DNA of 64,000 nucleotides from Actinopolyspora alba (GCF_900112765.1 NZ_FOMZ01000016.1:59329-123328); one strand, 5' to 3'; counted from the first letter of the stretch, positions 32,696 to 41,732 are shown. The notes: generated by a model from the letters alone, not told the origin. Translations and numbers: made by a program.

Positions 32696-32886
32696 CAGTC
32701 GGACACCTCCACCCGCGGCAGCACGCAGACGTAGTCCGCGTTGGCGTGGTGCACCCGACGTGACCGATCGACATAGACGGCCGGACGCCAGCACATCGAG
32801 CACTCGACGCCGTACAACGGGATCGGCGGAGCCGCAGTCGGCTGCCGCCACGCCCCACCAGGGGCGGTAGTCTGGAACATGGTCAT
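32695..32886 (-). CDS. Small zinc-knuckle protein
   Basis: 63 aa from the ATG at 32886 (GAGG at 6 nt; two other ATGs nearby are less well placed). VECSMCWRPAVYVDRSRRVHHANADYVC carries Cys/His pairs resembling a small zinc finger. Confidence 0.6.
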   Translation of the reverse strand: MTMFQTTAPGGAWRQPTAAPPIPLYGVECSMCWRPAVYVDRSRRVHHANADYVCVLPRVEVSD

Positions 32887-32913
32887 CGGAGACCTCATCT
32901 CTTCCGGTGATGT

Positions 32914-32945
32914 GGGGTCGCCCCTGCCCGGGCGGCCCCGTTTTT
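32914..32945 (+). terminator. Hairpin with T-run on the + strand
   Basis: 10-bp stem with one G-U pair (32914-32923 with 32930-32939), CTGCCC loop, then GTTTTT. Lies 5 nt past a minus-strand stop but oriented for + transcripts, like those at 23436 and 24315. Confidence 0.65.
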
Positions 32946-32950
32946 GTGGG

Positions 32951-33202
32951 TCAGCTGGATTTGCGCTTTTTGCGCGCGTCGGCTGAGCGCGCGGCCAGTT
33001 GCGCGAAGTAGGCCTTGCGGGCGGAGGTGGCCCGCTGCAGGCGTTCCTGCTCAGGCAGTTCGCCGGCCGGATCGACCTGTTGCTCGAAGCGTTCGAGAAA
33101 CGTCCGGCGAGCGGTGGAAGTCCGCGCGGTCCGGTCGCTGGTGTTGGCCCAGGAGGCGTGCGCCCCGATCCGGGCGCGGAGGGCTCGCTGTTCTGGGGTC
33201 AT
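32951..33202 (-). CDS. Small basic protein
   Basis: 83 aa, basic, helical (TPEQRALRARIGAHASWANT... TARRTFLERFEQQVDPAGELPEQERLQRATSARKAYFAQLA), C-terminus KKRKSS. This opening is common in small actinomycete proteins encoded near mobile-element repressors. Overlaps the XRE gene by 4 nt. Confidence 0.65.
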   Translation of the reverse strand: MTPEQRALRARIGAHASWANTSDRTARTSTARRTFLERFEQQVDPAGELPEQERLQRATSARKAYFAQLAARSADARKKRKSS

Positions 33203-33495
33203 GCCGACACCGCCGTCTCATCACGGGGAGGCCGGCTCGGCTCCGGACGACGCGGACCCGGGGGATGCCCCGGGGGGCGGTCAGGACCCTCATCGCTGCC
33301 GATGGCGATGAGTTCGTCCACGGGCACCCCGTACAACCGCGCGAAACGATGCAACAGCCGCATCGAGGCCTTGGTGCTCCCGTTTTCCACGTTGCGTACA
33401 GCGCCCTCGGTGATCCGCACCTGGGCGGCGACATCGGCCGCCGATAGGTCGAGCTCGTAGCGCACCTGGCGTAGTCGCGGTCCTGCTTTCGGCAT
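33199..33495 (-). CDS. XRE-family regulator (Cro-like, first early gene)
   Basis: 98 aa. HTH at about residues 8-60 (LRQVRYELDLSAADVAAQVRITEGAVRNVENGSTKASMRLLHRFARLYGVPVDELI) with a Pro/Arg-rich tail. First gene of the leftward early operon, divergent from the second XRE gene. Its predicted promoter (TTGACT, 16-nt spacer, CATAGT on the minus strand at 33504-33531) puts the start site at the ATG, so the mRNA is probably leaderless. Confidence 0.85.
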   Translation of the reverse strand: MPKAGPRLRQVRYELDLSAADVAAQVRITEGAVRNVENGSTKASMRLLHRFARLYGVPVDELIAIGSDEGPDRPPGHPPGPRRPEPSRPPRDETAVSA

Positions 33496-33498
33496 GTC

Positions 33499-33659
33499 GC
33501 AAGACTATGCAAGTTGGGCTCATTAAGTCAACCCAACGCGCACCATTGATCAGAGTAAGGGGACCCTATATAGTGCGAAACAATGCGAACTAATGCGCCA
33601 CGGGATAACAGACCTCCGGGTCACGCTTTGAATACACGCCCCAAAGTGCGAAACCATGC
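33499..33659. promoter_or_regulatory. Immunity region: divergent promoters with four operator-like motifs
   Basis: Four copies of GCRARACNATGC-like 12-mers: 33499-33510 (GCAAGACTATGC), 33575-33586 (GCGAAACAATGC), 33585-33596 (GCGAACTAATGC) and 33648-33659 (GCGAAACCATGC). The first covers the -10 of the leftward promoter; the next two start just past TTGATC/TATATA, a candidate rightward promoter. An inverted repeat TTGGG...CCCAA (33514-33535) lies between. Confidence 0.7.
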
Positions 33660-33663
33660 ACCA

Positions 33664-34062
33664 GTGAGCACGGGCAGGAAGCGACTCGGGTCCGCAGTCT
33701 TCCGACGCAGGATCGACCTCGGCATGGCGAGCCGACGCGCGTTGGCTCAGGCCGCCGGCATCGGCAAGAGGACGGCTGACTCGCTGGAGTCCGGGGAACG
33801 CGTCAGCGCTACCAGTCTCTACAAGATAGAGACTGCTCTCGGGTGGGCACCGGGCAGCGCCGAAGAGGTCATCTCCGGGGGCGAACCGACGCTGACCGAC
33901 GAGGCCCAGACTGGAGCTGGCCCCGCACTTCGGGATGACGTCGAACGGCAGATCTGGGCGATCACCGATCTGTCGGAGGACATGCGATGGTCCTACATCT
34001 ATCAGTACCGGGCGCGTCGTGAAGACGAACAGCAGCCACCCAACCACACGCGGGTAATGTAA
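33664..34062 (+). CDS. XRE-family repressor (probable immunity repressor)
   Basis: 132 aa from GTG at 33664; an ATG at 33583 lies inside the operator repeats and is less likely. HTH: GMASRRALAQAAGIGKRTADSLESGERVSATSLYKIETALGWAPGSAEEVISGGEP, a pattern typical of actinomycete mobile-element repressors, followed by a C-terminal helical region. It heads the lysogeny arm and reads away from the early operon, so it is the best candidate for the repressor. Confidence 0.8.
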   Translation: MSTGRKRLGSAVFRRRIDLGMASRRALAQAAGIGKRTADSLESGERVSATSLYKIETALGWAPGSAEEVISGGEPTLTDEAQTGAGPALRDDVERQIWAITDLSEDMRWSYIYQYRARREDEQQPPNHTRVM

Positions 34063-34104
34063 CCAGGTCACAGTTCGAAAAAAACAATGTGATCACGCGG
34101 CCTC

Positions 34105-34923
34105 ATGGGAAAAGATAACCGCGTGTTGACGATCGTTTTACCAATAGTGATTGCGGTAGCGGCGCTCGTCCTAGCCGGTATCGCACTACGGTGCGCGCGT
34201 CGAGCAGAACGACGGATCAGTGGCCACGAAACAGCCAGACTGTTAGCTGAGACCACATTGGCATCGACCACATCGGACGAGCTCGACGCGCACGTGCCCG
34301 CACAGCGACGCGCACCGCATCTCCGGGTGATCCAGGGCGGAAAAACGCTACTCGGGGCGCTGGTCGCTGCGGCCAGTACCTGTCTCCACCGCGGGCAGCA
34401 GTCCCCCACTACCACGGCGGCCGCGGGCCTGATGACCTCAGCAGCCGTCGTGGCGGTGATCAGCCTGCCCTACACCGCAGACGAGCCCGACCTCGCCGCT
34501 CCTGTTTCCCCCAGGTCCGTACCCACGTCCCCCGTGCCATCCCTCTCCCCGGAGCCTGCGGGATCGGACACGATGACGTCCACGCCCAGCGCACCGCCCC
34601 GGTCCACATCATCGGCACCCGAGACCGCCTCGGATACCGCAGCCCCTCCTATACAGAACAATCCGCCTTCTTCGGAAACCGACCTTCCTTCTCCGGTGCC
34701 AGATCCGCCGCAGCACACTCAGGAACCGGAGCCCACCACTCCGCCGGCTCCCGAGGAGGGGGACGAGGAATCTCCCACTCCCCCAGCCGAAGAAGACCCC
34801 CACGAACACAATTGCATCAACAATCCGAATGCTCCGGTGTGTGTCTTGAACGCGGGAATGAACAGTCTCGGGGAAATTGCCCGTAAAGCAGCCGACGTTT
34901 TGGACGATCTTTTCGACGCTTAG
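34105..34923 (+). CDS. Membrane-anchored protein with Pro/Ser-rich stalk
   Basis: 272 aa. An N-terminal TM (VLTIVLPIVIAVAALVLAGIAL), a basic middle, a second hydrophobic stretch (AAAGLMTSAAVVAVISLPY), then ~110 residues of Pro/Ser/Thr/Glu-rich stalk and a short ordered end with two Cys (HNCINNPNAPVCVLNAGM). Transcribed in the lysogeny direction between repressor and integrase; stops convergently with it, sharing stop-codon bases. Superinfection exclusion or cell-surface modification is possible but unproven. Confidence 0.65.
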   Translation: MGKDNRVLTIVLPIVIAVAALVLAGIALRCARRAERRISGHETARLLAETTLASTTSDELDAHVPAQRRAPHLRVIQGGKTLLGALVAAASTCLHRGQQSPTTTAAAGLMTSAAVVAVISLPYTADEPDLAAPVSPRSVPTSPVPSLSPEPAGSDTMTSTPSAPPRSTSSAPETASDTAAPPIQNNPPSSETDLPSPVPDPPQHTQEPEPTTPPAPEEGDEESPTPPAEEDPHEHNCINNPNAPVCVLNAGMNSLGEIARKAADVLDDLFDA

Positions 34924-35828
34924 ATGCGATCTCCCAACGCCATGGTGCGGTGTGCCTCGCGGGCGCGCTCGTCGGCCAGGGACGCGCCGTAACGGCGCAG
35001 CATCTGCGGCGAGCGCCACCCCATCAGGCGCATGAGATCAGATTCGTTGCCGCCGGCGGCCAGCCACTCGTGGGCGGCGGTGTGGCGGAACTGGTGGGCG
35101 TGCAGGTTCTGGATCGGCGAATCCAGGGCGCGGCCGCGACGGCGCAGCATGAGCTTGATGCCGTTATCGGTGAGCGGCCCCTTGTTCTTCTCAGCCAACC
35201 ACACCGCAGACGTTCGGCTCGCGAAGCGGTCTTTGGCGCGCACCCGGATGTAGCGCGACAGTGCCAGCGAGGTGTTCGATCCGATCGGCAGCATCCGTGG
35301 CCGCCGCCCTTTCCCGAGCACCATCACCTGGTCCTGGTCCAGGTCGAGATCGTCGAGGGTGATGCGCGAGACTTCGGACAGTCGCCCTCCGGTGTCGATG
35401 AGCAGTCGGATGATCGCGGCATCACGGCGGTTGATCATGTCCTTACCGTCGCACTGCTTGAGTAGTGCCTTGACCGTCTCCAGTGGCAGCACCGGCACGG
35501 TAGTTTCGGGAACGTGCGGAGGCTTCATCCGCGCCATCGGATGGGAACCGATCTCTTCCTCGTCGAGTAGGAAGTTGAAGAACTGCTGCAGCGAGCGGTA
35601 GCGCACGTTGGCCGTGGCCGCCGAGCGGGTCTCGAGCAGGTGGGTGATCCAGTCGCCGATCTCGCGACGGGTGATCGCGTCGACGGCAGGGAGCTGGTGC
35701 TGCTCCTCGAGGTAGTCGACCAGACTTCGCACCGCAGCCAGGTAGGTCTCGCTGGTCTTGGCGGCTTTGTTCTCTCGTCGCAGAGTCTTGCCGAAGTCGC
35801 GGATGAGGTCGTCCCAGTGCTCTCGCAT
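34920..35828 (-). CDS. Tyrosine integrase
   Basis: 302 aa from the ATG at 35828. N-terminal SAM-like core-binding domain (residues 10-100), then the catalytic set: Arg in DTGGRLSEVSR, HQFRH (H..R) near 260, a Trp/Gly helix (MGWRSPQML) and the Tyr in RRYGASL. It lies 85 nt from the tRNA-Val 3' end, the site it is expected to use. Integrates and, with a directionality factor not identified here, excises the prophage. Confidence 0.95.
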   Translation of the reverse strand: MREHWDDLIRDFGKTLRRENKAAKTSETYLAAVRSLVDYLEEQHQLPAVDAITRREIGDWITHLLETRSAATANVRYRSLQQFFNFLLDEEEIGSHPMARMKPPHVPETTVPVLPLETVKALLKQCDGKDMINRRDAAIIRLLIDTGGRLSEVSRITLDDLDLDQDQVMVLGKGRRPRMLPIGSNTSLALSRYIRVRAKDRFASRTSAVWLAEKNKGPLTDNGIKLMLRRRGRALDSPIQNLHAHQFRHTAAHEWLAAGGNESDLMRLMGWRSPQMLRRYGASLADERAREAHRTMALGDRI

Positions 35829-35913
35829 GGGGGCGAAATTATCGTGTCGCTGTGCGCTGTGCAACGGACACGAATTCCGAGCCGACAATTATTTTCGCTG
35901 GTCAGATGGGGCA

Positions 35914-35988
35914 TGGTGGGCGCAGCTGGGATCGAACCAGCGACCCCCTGCTTGTAAGGCAGGTGCTCTTCCGCTGAGCTATGCGCCC
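35914..35988 (-). tRNA. tRNA-Val(TAC), prophage attachment site
   Basis: Reads GGGCGCATAGCTCAGCGGAA on the minus strand; anticodon loop CTTACAA gives anticodon TAC. The T-arm GGTTCGATCCC and an encoded CCA follow. The gene is complete, so the phage attP restores its 3' end. The integrase is adjacent. Confidence 0.95.
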
Positions 35989-36034
35989 TCGCCGATGGCC
36001 GACCCGTATCCTACAGGTCGGCCATCGCGAGGTG

Positions 36035-36499
36035 TCACGCGGATACTTCCGCGAGCGCCTTTCGCCAGGCGTCCTGGTCACGAGGCTCACCGGGCTGGTT
36101 CATCTCGGCGAATCGAACCTTGCCCTCGGTGTCGATGAGGAAGGTTCCCCGATTGGCCATGCCCGCCTGCTCGTTGAAGACTCCGTAAGCCTTGGCGACT
36201 TCACCGTGCGGCCAGAAGTCGGACAGCAGCGGGAAGGTGTAGCCCTCCTGCTCCGCCCAAGTCTTCAGGGCGAACGAGGAGTCGACCGAGACTCCGAGCA
36301 CCTGGACACGGTCGTTCTGGAAATCACCGAGGTCGTCGCGGACCTGGCAGAGCTCGCCCTGGCAGACACCGCTGAAGGCGAACGGGTAGAAGACCAGCAA
36401 CACGTTCTTGTCGCCGCGGAAATCCGACAGCGACACCTTCTCCTTGTTGTAATCCGGCAACGTGAAGTCCGGCGCTGTGGCACCGACCTCGAGCGTCAT
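36035..36499 (-). CDS. ahpE: Peroxiredoxin, AhpE-like
   Basis: 154 aa, AhpE size. Peroxidatic Cys46 in YPFAFSGVCQGELC; the usual Thr of PxxxTxxC is Ser here. A second Cys (51) follows four residues later, spacing that in PrxQ/BCP enzymes makes an intramolecular disulfide, whereas the mycobacterial 1-Cys AhpE has Asp there. Conserved LLSDFWPHGEVAKAYGVFNEQAGMANRGTFLID. Reduces hydrogen peroxide and organic hydroperoxides in the cytosol. Confidence 0.93.
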   Translation of the reverse strand: MTLEVGATAPDFTLPDYNKEKVSLSDFRGDKNVLLVFYPFAFSGVCQGELCQVRDDLGDFQNDRVQVLGVSVDSSFALKTWAEQEGYTFPLLSDFWPHGEVAKAYGVFNEQAGMANRGTFLIDTEGKVRFAEMNQPGEPRDQDAWRKALAEVSA

Positions 36500-36602
36500 G
36501 CGCCCACCCTTCTGTTCGACGACAGCTTTCCGGCGCCGAACCTACACCGATCGGTACGACGAGCGCACCGGCAGCCATCCGGTTACCGGCGCGTAGGAGT
36601 CG

Positions 36603-37040
36603 TCACCGCTTGGTCTTGGCGGGCTTGCGATAGGCCAGCCTGGTTCCCGTCCACTTGTCGCCGAGACTCAGGTTGGAGGTCTGTGCGAGGTTGGAAGTGG
36701 CGGCTGCTTCGGCGATGTCGCTGGGTTCGACGTGCCCATCGAGGCCGGTCTTGGGCGTCATCACCCAGATGACGCCTTCCTCGGCCAGTGGCGCCATGAT
36801 GTCGAGAAGTGTGTCCGTGAGATCGCCGTCTTCGTCACGCCACCACAGCAAGACGACATCGACCACTTCGTCGGCATCCTCGTCGAGCAGTTCGCCTCCG
36901 CAACGCTGCTCGATCGCTTCTCGGACGGTGTCATCGACATCCTCGTCCCAGCCGATCTCCTGCACCACCATGTCTGGCTCGATATCGAGCTTCTCGGCGA
37001 CGTCGGTTTCGTTCCTACCGGCGTCTTCCGCGGCGACCAC
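36603..37040 (-). CDS. DUF3052 protein
   Basis: 145 aa, acidic (KLDIEPDMVVQEIGWDEDVDDTVREAIE, VDVVLLWWRDEDGDLTDTLLD, GVIWVMTPKTGLDGHVEPSDIAEAA). Conserved actinobacterial DUF3052 family; function unknown. Divergent from aceE across a 419-nt gap. Confidence 0.9.
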   Translation of the reverse strand: MVAAEDAGRNETDVAEKLDIEPDMVVQEIGWDEDVDDTVREAIEQRCGGELLDEDADEVVDVVLLWWRDEDGDLTDTLLDIMAPLAEEGVIWVMTPKTGLDGHVEPSDIAEAAATSNLAQTSNLSLGDKWTGTRLAYRKPAKTKR

Positions 37041-37459
37041 GGCTTTCTCACTCCTCCAATTCTCATGTGCGCGGGTGGTTCACCCGACGCACGAGACAAG
37101 TTTGCACGATCTTGCCGTAAGCGAACACCGTCGACGGGCATCAACGCAACCGCAGATCGCACGATACGACGTATCAACACTGACAGTGACCGAACAGCGA
37201 ACAGCATCCGCCCCCGCTTTCGGGGACGACACCGGCCTCCCGCGCGAGCGCGCGCCCGCGAAATCGAAGCGATGTTCGCGTTGTTCGTTACGAGTCACGC
37301 CACGAGACTGACGGTACTACGGCCACCACACAACCCGGGTCGTGTTCGTACCGAGTGGTAACTGTGTCGGTTCGCATCCGTGCAGCACGATGGGAGACGA
37401 TGAGGCTGCCGGATCGCGAGCCTCCGGCGAGCACGCGCACGACGTCCTCAGGAGACCCC
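37041..37459. other. Divergent intergenic region upstream of aceE
   Basis: 419 nt between divergent genes, so it should hold promoters for DUF3052 and aceE. Nothing I see matches a strong consensus. A GC-rich hairpin around CGCGCGAGCGCGCG (37242-37255) is the clearest structure. Confidence 0.4.
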
Positions 37460-40234
37460 TTGACCCCGCACAACAACGAGACCGGTGGCGCGAACTCCCC
37501 ACAACGTGTGCGGGTGATTCGAAACGGTCTGGCTTCGCACATCCCGGACATCGCTCCGGAGGAGACCGAGGAATGGCTGGAGTCGTTCAACTCGGTGCTG
37601 TCCGTCGCGGGTAAGGAGCGGGCCCGGTACCTGATGCTGCGGCTGCTCCAGCGCGCGGGCGAGACCGGGGTGGGCGTGCCCTCGCTGACCGGTACCGACT
37701 ACGTCAACACGATCCCGACCGAGCTGGAGCCCTGGTTCCCCGGTGACGAGGAGACCGAGCGCCGCTACCGGGCCTGGATGCGCTGGAACGCCGCCATGAT
37801 GGTGCATCGGGCCCAGCGCCCCGGCATCGGCGTGGGCGGGCACATCTCCTCCTTCGCCTCCTCCGCGAGCCTCTACGAGGTCGGGTTCAACTGGTTCTTC
37901 CGGGGCAAGGACGACCCCGGCGGCGGTGACCACCTCTACATCCAGGGGCACGCCTCCCCCGGCATCTACGCGCGGGCCTTCCTGGAGGGCCGCCTGTCCG
38001 CCGACCAGCTCGACGGGTTCCGCCAGGAGTACTCCCACGCCGGCCCGGGAGGCGGGTTGCCCTCCTACCCGCACCCGCGTCTGATGCCGGGGTTCTGGGA
38101 GTTCCCCACGGTGTCGATGGGCCTCTCGCCCATGAACGCGATCTTTCAGGCGAGGTTCGACCGGTATCTGCGCGACCGCGGCATCAAGGACACCAGCGAC
38201 CAACACGTCTGGGCCTTCCTGGGCGACGGCGAGATGAACGAGCCGGAGTCACGCGGCATGCTGCAGGTGGCGGCGAACGAGGGACTGGACAACCTGACGT
38301 TCGTGGTCAACTGCAACCTGCAGCAGCTGGACGGCCCGGTCCGGGGCAACGGCAAGATCATCCAGGAGCTGGAGGCGTTCTTCCGCGGCGCCGGCTGGAA
38401 CGTGATCAAGGTCGTCTGGGGACGCGAGTGGGACTCCCTGCTGCACGCCGATCGGGACGGCGCGCTGATCAACCTGATGAACACCACCCCGGACGGGGAC
38501 TACCAGACCTACAAGGCCAACGACGGCGCGTTCGTGCGCGAGCACTTCTTCGGACGGGACCCGCGCACCAAGGAGATGGTCAAGAACTTCACTGACGACC
38601 AGATCTGGGGCCTGCGCCGGGGTGGACACGACTACCGCAAGCTCTACGCGGCCTACAAGGCGGCGATGGAGCACCACGGTCAGCCCACGGTCATCCTGGC
38701 CAAGACCATCAAGGGCTACGGGCTCGGAGCCCACTTCGAGGGCCGCAACGCCACGCACCAGATGAAGAAGCTGGCGTTGGACGACCTGAAGCTGTTCCGG
38801 GACAGCCTGCGCATCCCGATCTCGGACGCCCAGCTCGAGCAGGATCCCTACCTGCCGCCCTACTACCACCCCGGGGAGGACGCCCCGGAGATCCAGTACC
38901 TGCGGCAGCGCCGGAACAGGCTGGGCGGCTACCTGCCGGAACGCCGCACACCGGCCAAACCGCTGGTGCTGCCCGGCGACAAGGTCTACGACGTGGTGCG
39001 CCAGGGCTCGGGCAAGCAGGAAGTGGCGACCACGATGGCGTTCGTGCGGTTGCTCAAGGACCTCGCCAAGGATCCCGAGATCGGGCCGCGGCTGGTGCCG
39101 ATCATTCCCGACGAGGCGCGCACCTTCGGGATGGACTCGATGTTCCCCTCCCAGAAGATCTACAACCCGGCGGGCCAGACCTACACGCCGGTGGATTACC
39201 AGCTGATGCTGGCCTACCGGGAGAGCGACCAGGGCCAGATCCTGCACGAGGGGATCAACGAGGCGGGCTCGGTCGCCTCGTTCACCGCGGCCGGGACGAG
39301 CTACGCCACCCACGGCGAACCGATGATCCCGGTATACATCTTCTACTCGATGTTCGGGTTCCAGCGCACCGGCGACGGCCTCTGGGCCGCGGGCGACCAG
39401 ATGGCGCGGGGTTTCCTGCTCGGAGCCACCGCTGGGCGTACCACCCTGGTCGGCGAGGGGCTGCAGCACGCTGACGGCCACTCGCAGCTGCTGGCGGCCA
39501 CCAATCCGGGAGTGGTCTCCTACGACCCCGCCTGGGCGTTCGAGCTCGCCCACATCGTCCGCGACGGACTGCGCCGGATGTACGGGGAACGGCCGGAGAA
39601 CGTCTTCTACTACCTCACCGTCTACAACGAGCCCTACCAGCAGCCCGCCGAACCGGAGGGGATCGACGTCGACGGCCTGCTGCGCGGCCTGTACCGCTAC
39701 AACCGCGCGGAGGGCCCAGGCCCCCGGGCACAGCTGCTGACCTCCGGGGTGGCCATGCCGGAGGTGCTGCGCGCACAGGAGATGCTCGCCACCGAGTGGG
39801 GCGTGGCGGCCGACGTGTGGTCGGCGACGTCCTGGACGGAACTCCGTCGTGAGGCGGAGGCGGTGGACCGGGACAACCTGCTTCACCCGGACGCCGAGCG
39901 GCGCGAGCCGTACGTCACCCGCGCGCTGCGCCCCGAATCGGGGCCGGTGGTGGCGGTCAGCGACTGGATGCGTGCCGTACCGGATCTGATCCGCCCGTGG
40001 GTGCCGGGGGAGATGACCACGCTCGGCGCGGACGGCTTCGGGTTCTCCGACACGCGTCCGGCCGCGCGGCGGGTCTTCCTGGTGGACGCCGAGTCGACGG
40101 TGGTGGCGACGCTCGCCGCGCTCGCGCGGCGCGGGGAGATCGACCGGTCGAGGGTGAGTGAGGCAGCCGCCCGCTACCGGATCGACGACGTGCGGGCGGC
40201 CGGTCCGCAGACCTCGGAGTCCGGCGACGCTTGA
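37460..40234 (+). CDS. aceE: Pyruvate dehydrogenase E1 component (homodimeric)
   Basis: 924 aa from TTG at 37460, chosen because AGGAG is 5 nt upstream; the GTG at 37355 would add an untypical 35-residue extension. ThDP-binding motif [12 protein letters not shown]...[22 protein letters not shown] at about 253-290; [17 protein letters not shown] upstream and [16 protein letters not shown] in the C-terminal half. Decarboxylates pyruvate and acetylates lipoyl E2, feeding acetyl-CoA to the fatty-acid genes nearby. Confidence 0.96.
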   Translation: MTPHNNETGGANSPQRVRVIRNGLASHIPDIAPEETEEWLESFNSVLSVAGKERARYLMLRLLQRAGETGVGVPSLTGTDYVNTIPTELEPWFPGDEETERRYRAWMRWNAAMMVHRAQRPGIGVGGHISSFASSASLYEVGFNWFFRGKDDPGGGDHLYIQGHASPGIYARAFLEGRLSADQLDGFRQEYSHAGPGGGLPSYPHPRLMPGFWEFPTVSMGLSPMNAIFQARFDRYLRDRGIKDTSDQHVWAFLGDGEMNEPESRGMLQVAANEGLDNLTFVVNCNLQQLDGPVRGNGKIIQELEAFFRGAGWNVIKVVWGREWDSLLHADRDGALINLMNTTPDGDYQTYKANDGAFVREHFFGRDPRTKEMVKNFTDDQIWGLRRGGHDYRKLYAAYKAAMEHHGQPTVILAKTIKGYGLGAHFEGRNATHQMKKLALDDLKLFRDSLRIPISDAQLEQDPYLPPYYHPGEDAPEIQYLRQRRNRLGGYLPERRTPAKPLVLPGDKVYDVVRQGSGKQEVATTMAFVRLLKDLAKDPEIGPRLVPIIPDEARTFGMDSMFPSQKIYNPAGQTYTPVDYQLMLAYRESDQGQILHEGINEAGSVASFTAAGTSYATHGEPMIPVYIFYSMFGFQRTGDGLWAAGDQMARGFLLGATAGRTTLVGEGLQHADGHSQLLAATNPGVVSYDPAWAFELAHIVRDGLRRMYGERPENVFYYLTVYNEPYQQPAEPEGIDVDGLLRGLYRYNRAEGPGPRAQLLTSGVAMPEVLRAQEMLATEWGVAADVWSATSWTELRREAEAVDRDNLLHPDAERREPYVTRALRPESGPVVAVSDWMRAVPDLIRPWVPGEMTTLGADGFGFSDTRPAARRVFLVDAESTVVATLAALARRGEIDRSRVSEAAARYRIDDVRAAGPQTSESGDA

Positions 40235-40325
40235 GCCGCGTGTGCACGGGCGGCGGTGCGGATCCGACCGCCGCCCGTGGCACCCACCGGAGCAGCACGA
40301 TTCACCCGAAGCGGCGGCGGCCGAC

Positions 40326-40985
40326 TCACCCTGTCGACAGGGTTTCGTGCCCGGCATCCGATCGGTCGCGATGCCGCCGGGCGGTGCGCCGCCAGCTGAA
40401 CCAGCCGTGCAGCACCAGCGCCGCGAACACCAGGTAGATCACCGCGCTGAACCAGAGGCCCGACGCCAGCTGCAACGGCACGCTGACCGCGTCCACGGCC
40501 AGCCAGATCAGCCAGAACTCCAGCAGTCCCCGCCCCTGGGCCCAGAAGGCCACCACGGTGCCGACGAAGATCCAGGCATCCGGCCAGGGCGCCCAGGAGG
40601 CGTCCAGCACCCGCAGCAGCGCGCCGAACACGGCGGAGCCCAGCAGCAGCGCCGCCAGGAGGCTCCACCGCTCACCGGCCGTGCCACGGCGCACGATCAC
40701 GCCGTGCACCGCGTCGCGGTGGCGGTACCAGGCAACCCAGCCGTACACCGAGATCGACATGATCACGACCTGCCGGAAGGCCATGCCACCCAGCTCCGCG
40801 GCGGCGTAGACCGCGAACAGCAGCAGGGTGGCCAGGATCTGCACCGGCCACGTGGCCAGGGTGCGTCGCTGCGCGAGGAAGACCACCGCCAGCGCGCACA
40901 GCTGACCGACCAGCTCCGCCCAGGAAATCGACTGTCCGAGAACGACGACACCGCTGCTGAGCAACCACTCGGCGATCGTCCGCAC
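40326..40985 (-). CDS. ribM: Riboflavin transporter RibM (PnuC superfamily)
   Basis: 219 aa from GTG at 40985 with AAGGAG 6 nt upstream. Seven or so TM helices with the PnuC-like IMSISVYGWVAWYRHRD core and W-rich loops (WAPWPDAWIFVGTVVAFWAQGRG). PnuC-type proteins include nicotinamide riboside and riboflavin carriers; the FMN riboswitch in front decides for riboflavin (RibM/PnuX). Energy-independent facilitated uptake. Confidence 0.9.
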   Translation of the reverse strand: MRTIAEWLLSSGVVVLGQSISWAELVGQLCALAVVFLAQRRTLATWPVQILATLLLFAVYAAAELGGMAFRQVVIMSISVYGWVAWYRHRDAVHGVIVRRGTAGERWSLLAALLLGSAVFGALLRVLDASWAPWPDAWIFVGTVVAFWAQGRGLLEFWLIWLAVDAVSVPLQLASGLWFSAVIYLVFAALVLHGWFSWRRTARRHRDRSDAGHETLSTG

Positions 40986-41069
40986 TGCCCACTCCTTCCG
41001 AGACGTCCTTCGGGGACGCGAGGGGCAGCGACACCGAACCGCGCGGCACCAAGGGCCGAGCGCGGTCGG

Positions 41070-41203
41070 CGTGCGCTTCCTCCCATCCGGACTTTCACCG
41101 TCGGTTCCGGAGTTTCACCGGATCGGCCGATCCACCAGGAGTGGAACACGGTTCGCGGACTGTCACCGCCGGTTCGGACTTTCACCGAGCCCCGGAGCGC
41201 ACG
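41070..41203 (-). promoter_or_regulatory. FMN riboswitch (RFN element)
   Basis: On the minus strand the conserved blocks appear in order: GGTGAAAGTCCGAACCGGCG, GATCCGGTGAAACTCCGGA and ACCGACGGTGAAAGTCCGGA followed by TGGGAGGAAG. P1 is closed by CGTGCGC / GCGCACG (41197-41203 with 41070-41076). It lies 85 nt upstream of ribM and should switch it off when FMN is plentiful. Confidence 0.96.
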
Positions 41204-41468
41204 TTTCGCTCTTCGTGGACAACAACGACGCTCCCCGGCCACTTCCAAGATCGGAGTGTGCGGTGGAACACCGTGAACCGTTCGCGTTGTCGGGGCCCCG
41301 CGCCCCCAGGCGTAGACTGGCGGCGGACCGATGCACCGCGCCCACCCGGTGATCGCGTCGTGGCGACGGCCCGTGAGCCGCCGGAGAAAATCCCCACGCT
41401 TCACTCCGCCCGTGGAGCTCACCGGGCCAGTGGAGCTCGCCGCCATCTCGTCTCCAGGGAGAGTCAGG

Positions 41469-41732
41469 TTGAACGACACCGACCGGGCGATTCTCGCCTT
41501 CGAGAACGAGTGGTGGCGGCACTCGGGAACCAAGGAACGGCTCATCCAGGAGCGGTTCGGGCTGTCCGCCATCCGCTACTACCAACGGCTGAACCGGCTG
41601 CTGGACGACCCCGAGACACTGGCCACCTCCCCCGCCCTGGTCAACAGGTTGTTACGAGTCCGGGACGGCCGGATCGCGCAGCGGGACGACGCCGGCGGAA
41701 CCGGCACGAGAGGACCCGAAACCCCCTCCTGA
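41469..41732 (+). CDS. DUF3263 protein
   Basis: 87 aa from TTG at 41469 (GGGAGAG 5 nt upstream). LNDTDRAILAFENEWWRHSGTKERLIQERFGLSAIRYYQRLNRLLDDP is the DUF3263 signature, a small putative DNA-binding protein of actinobacteria. Upstream (41204-41468) is the divergent riboswitch-side promoter region. Confidence 0.88.
   Translation: MNDTDRAILAFENEWWRHSGTKERLIQERFGLSAIRYYQRLNRLLDDPETLATSPALVNRLLRVRDGRIAQRDDAGGTGTRGPETPS

Larger units (their letters stand above)
2512..35960. mobile_element. Siphovirus prophage integrated at tRNA-Val (left end not resolved)
   Basis: Contiguous phage modules run from holin/endolysin (left) through tail, head, packaging, early and replication genes and an immunity switch to an integrase directly beside the 3' end of a tRNA-Val gene. 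All structural genes are intact open frames, so the prophage may be functional. The right junction should lie within the tRNA 3' half (about 35914-35950). A second copy of that sequence is not visible to the left, so 2512 is only the last clearly phage-like gene; the PIN pair and even the methyltransferase could lie inside the element. Confidence 0.85.

Noticed and set aside
33583..33663. Longer N-terminus of the repressor gene from ATG 33583
   Set aside because: The extension runs through the operator repeats, has no SD, and the conserved part of the protein starts after GTG 33664.
35902..36090. Small minus-strand frame across the tRNA-Val
   Set aside because: Overlaps the tRNA gene and has no coding support.
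38249..40357. 702-codon minus-strand frame opposite aceE
   Set aside because: Fully antisense to a clearly conserved enzyme; no SD or motif.
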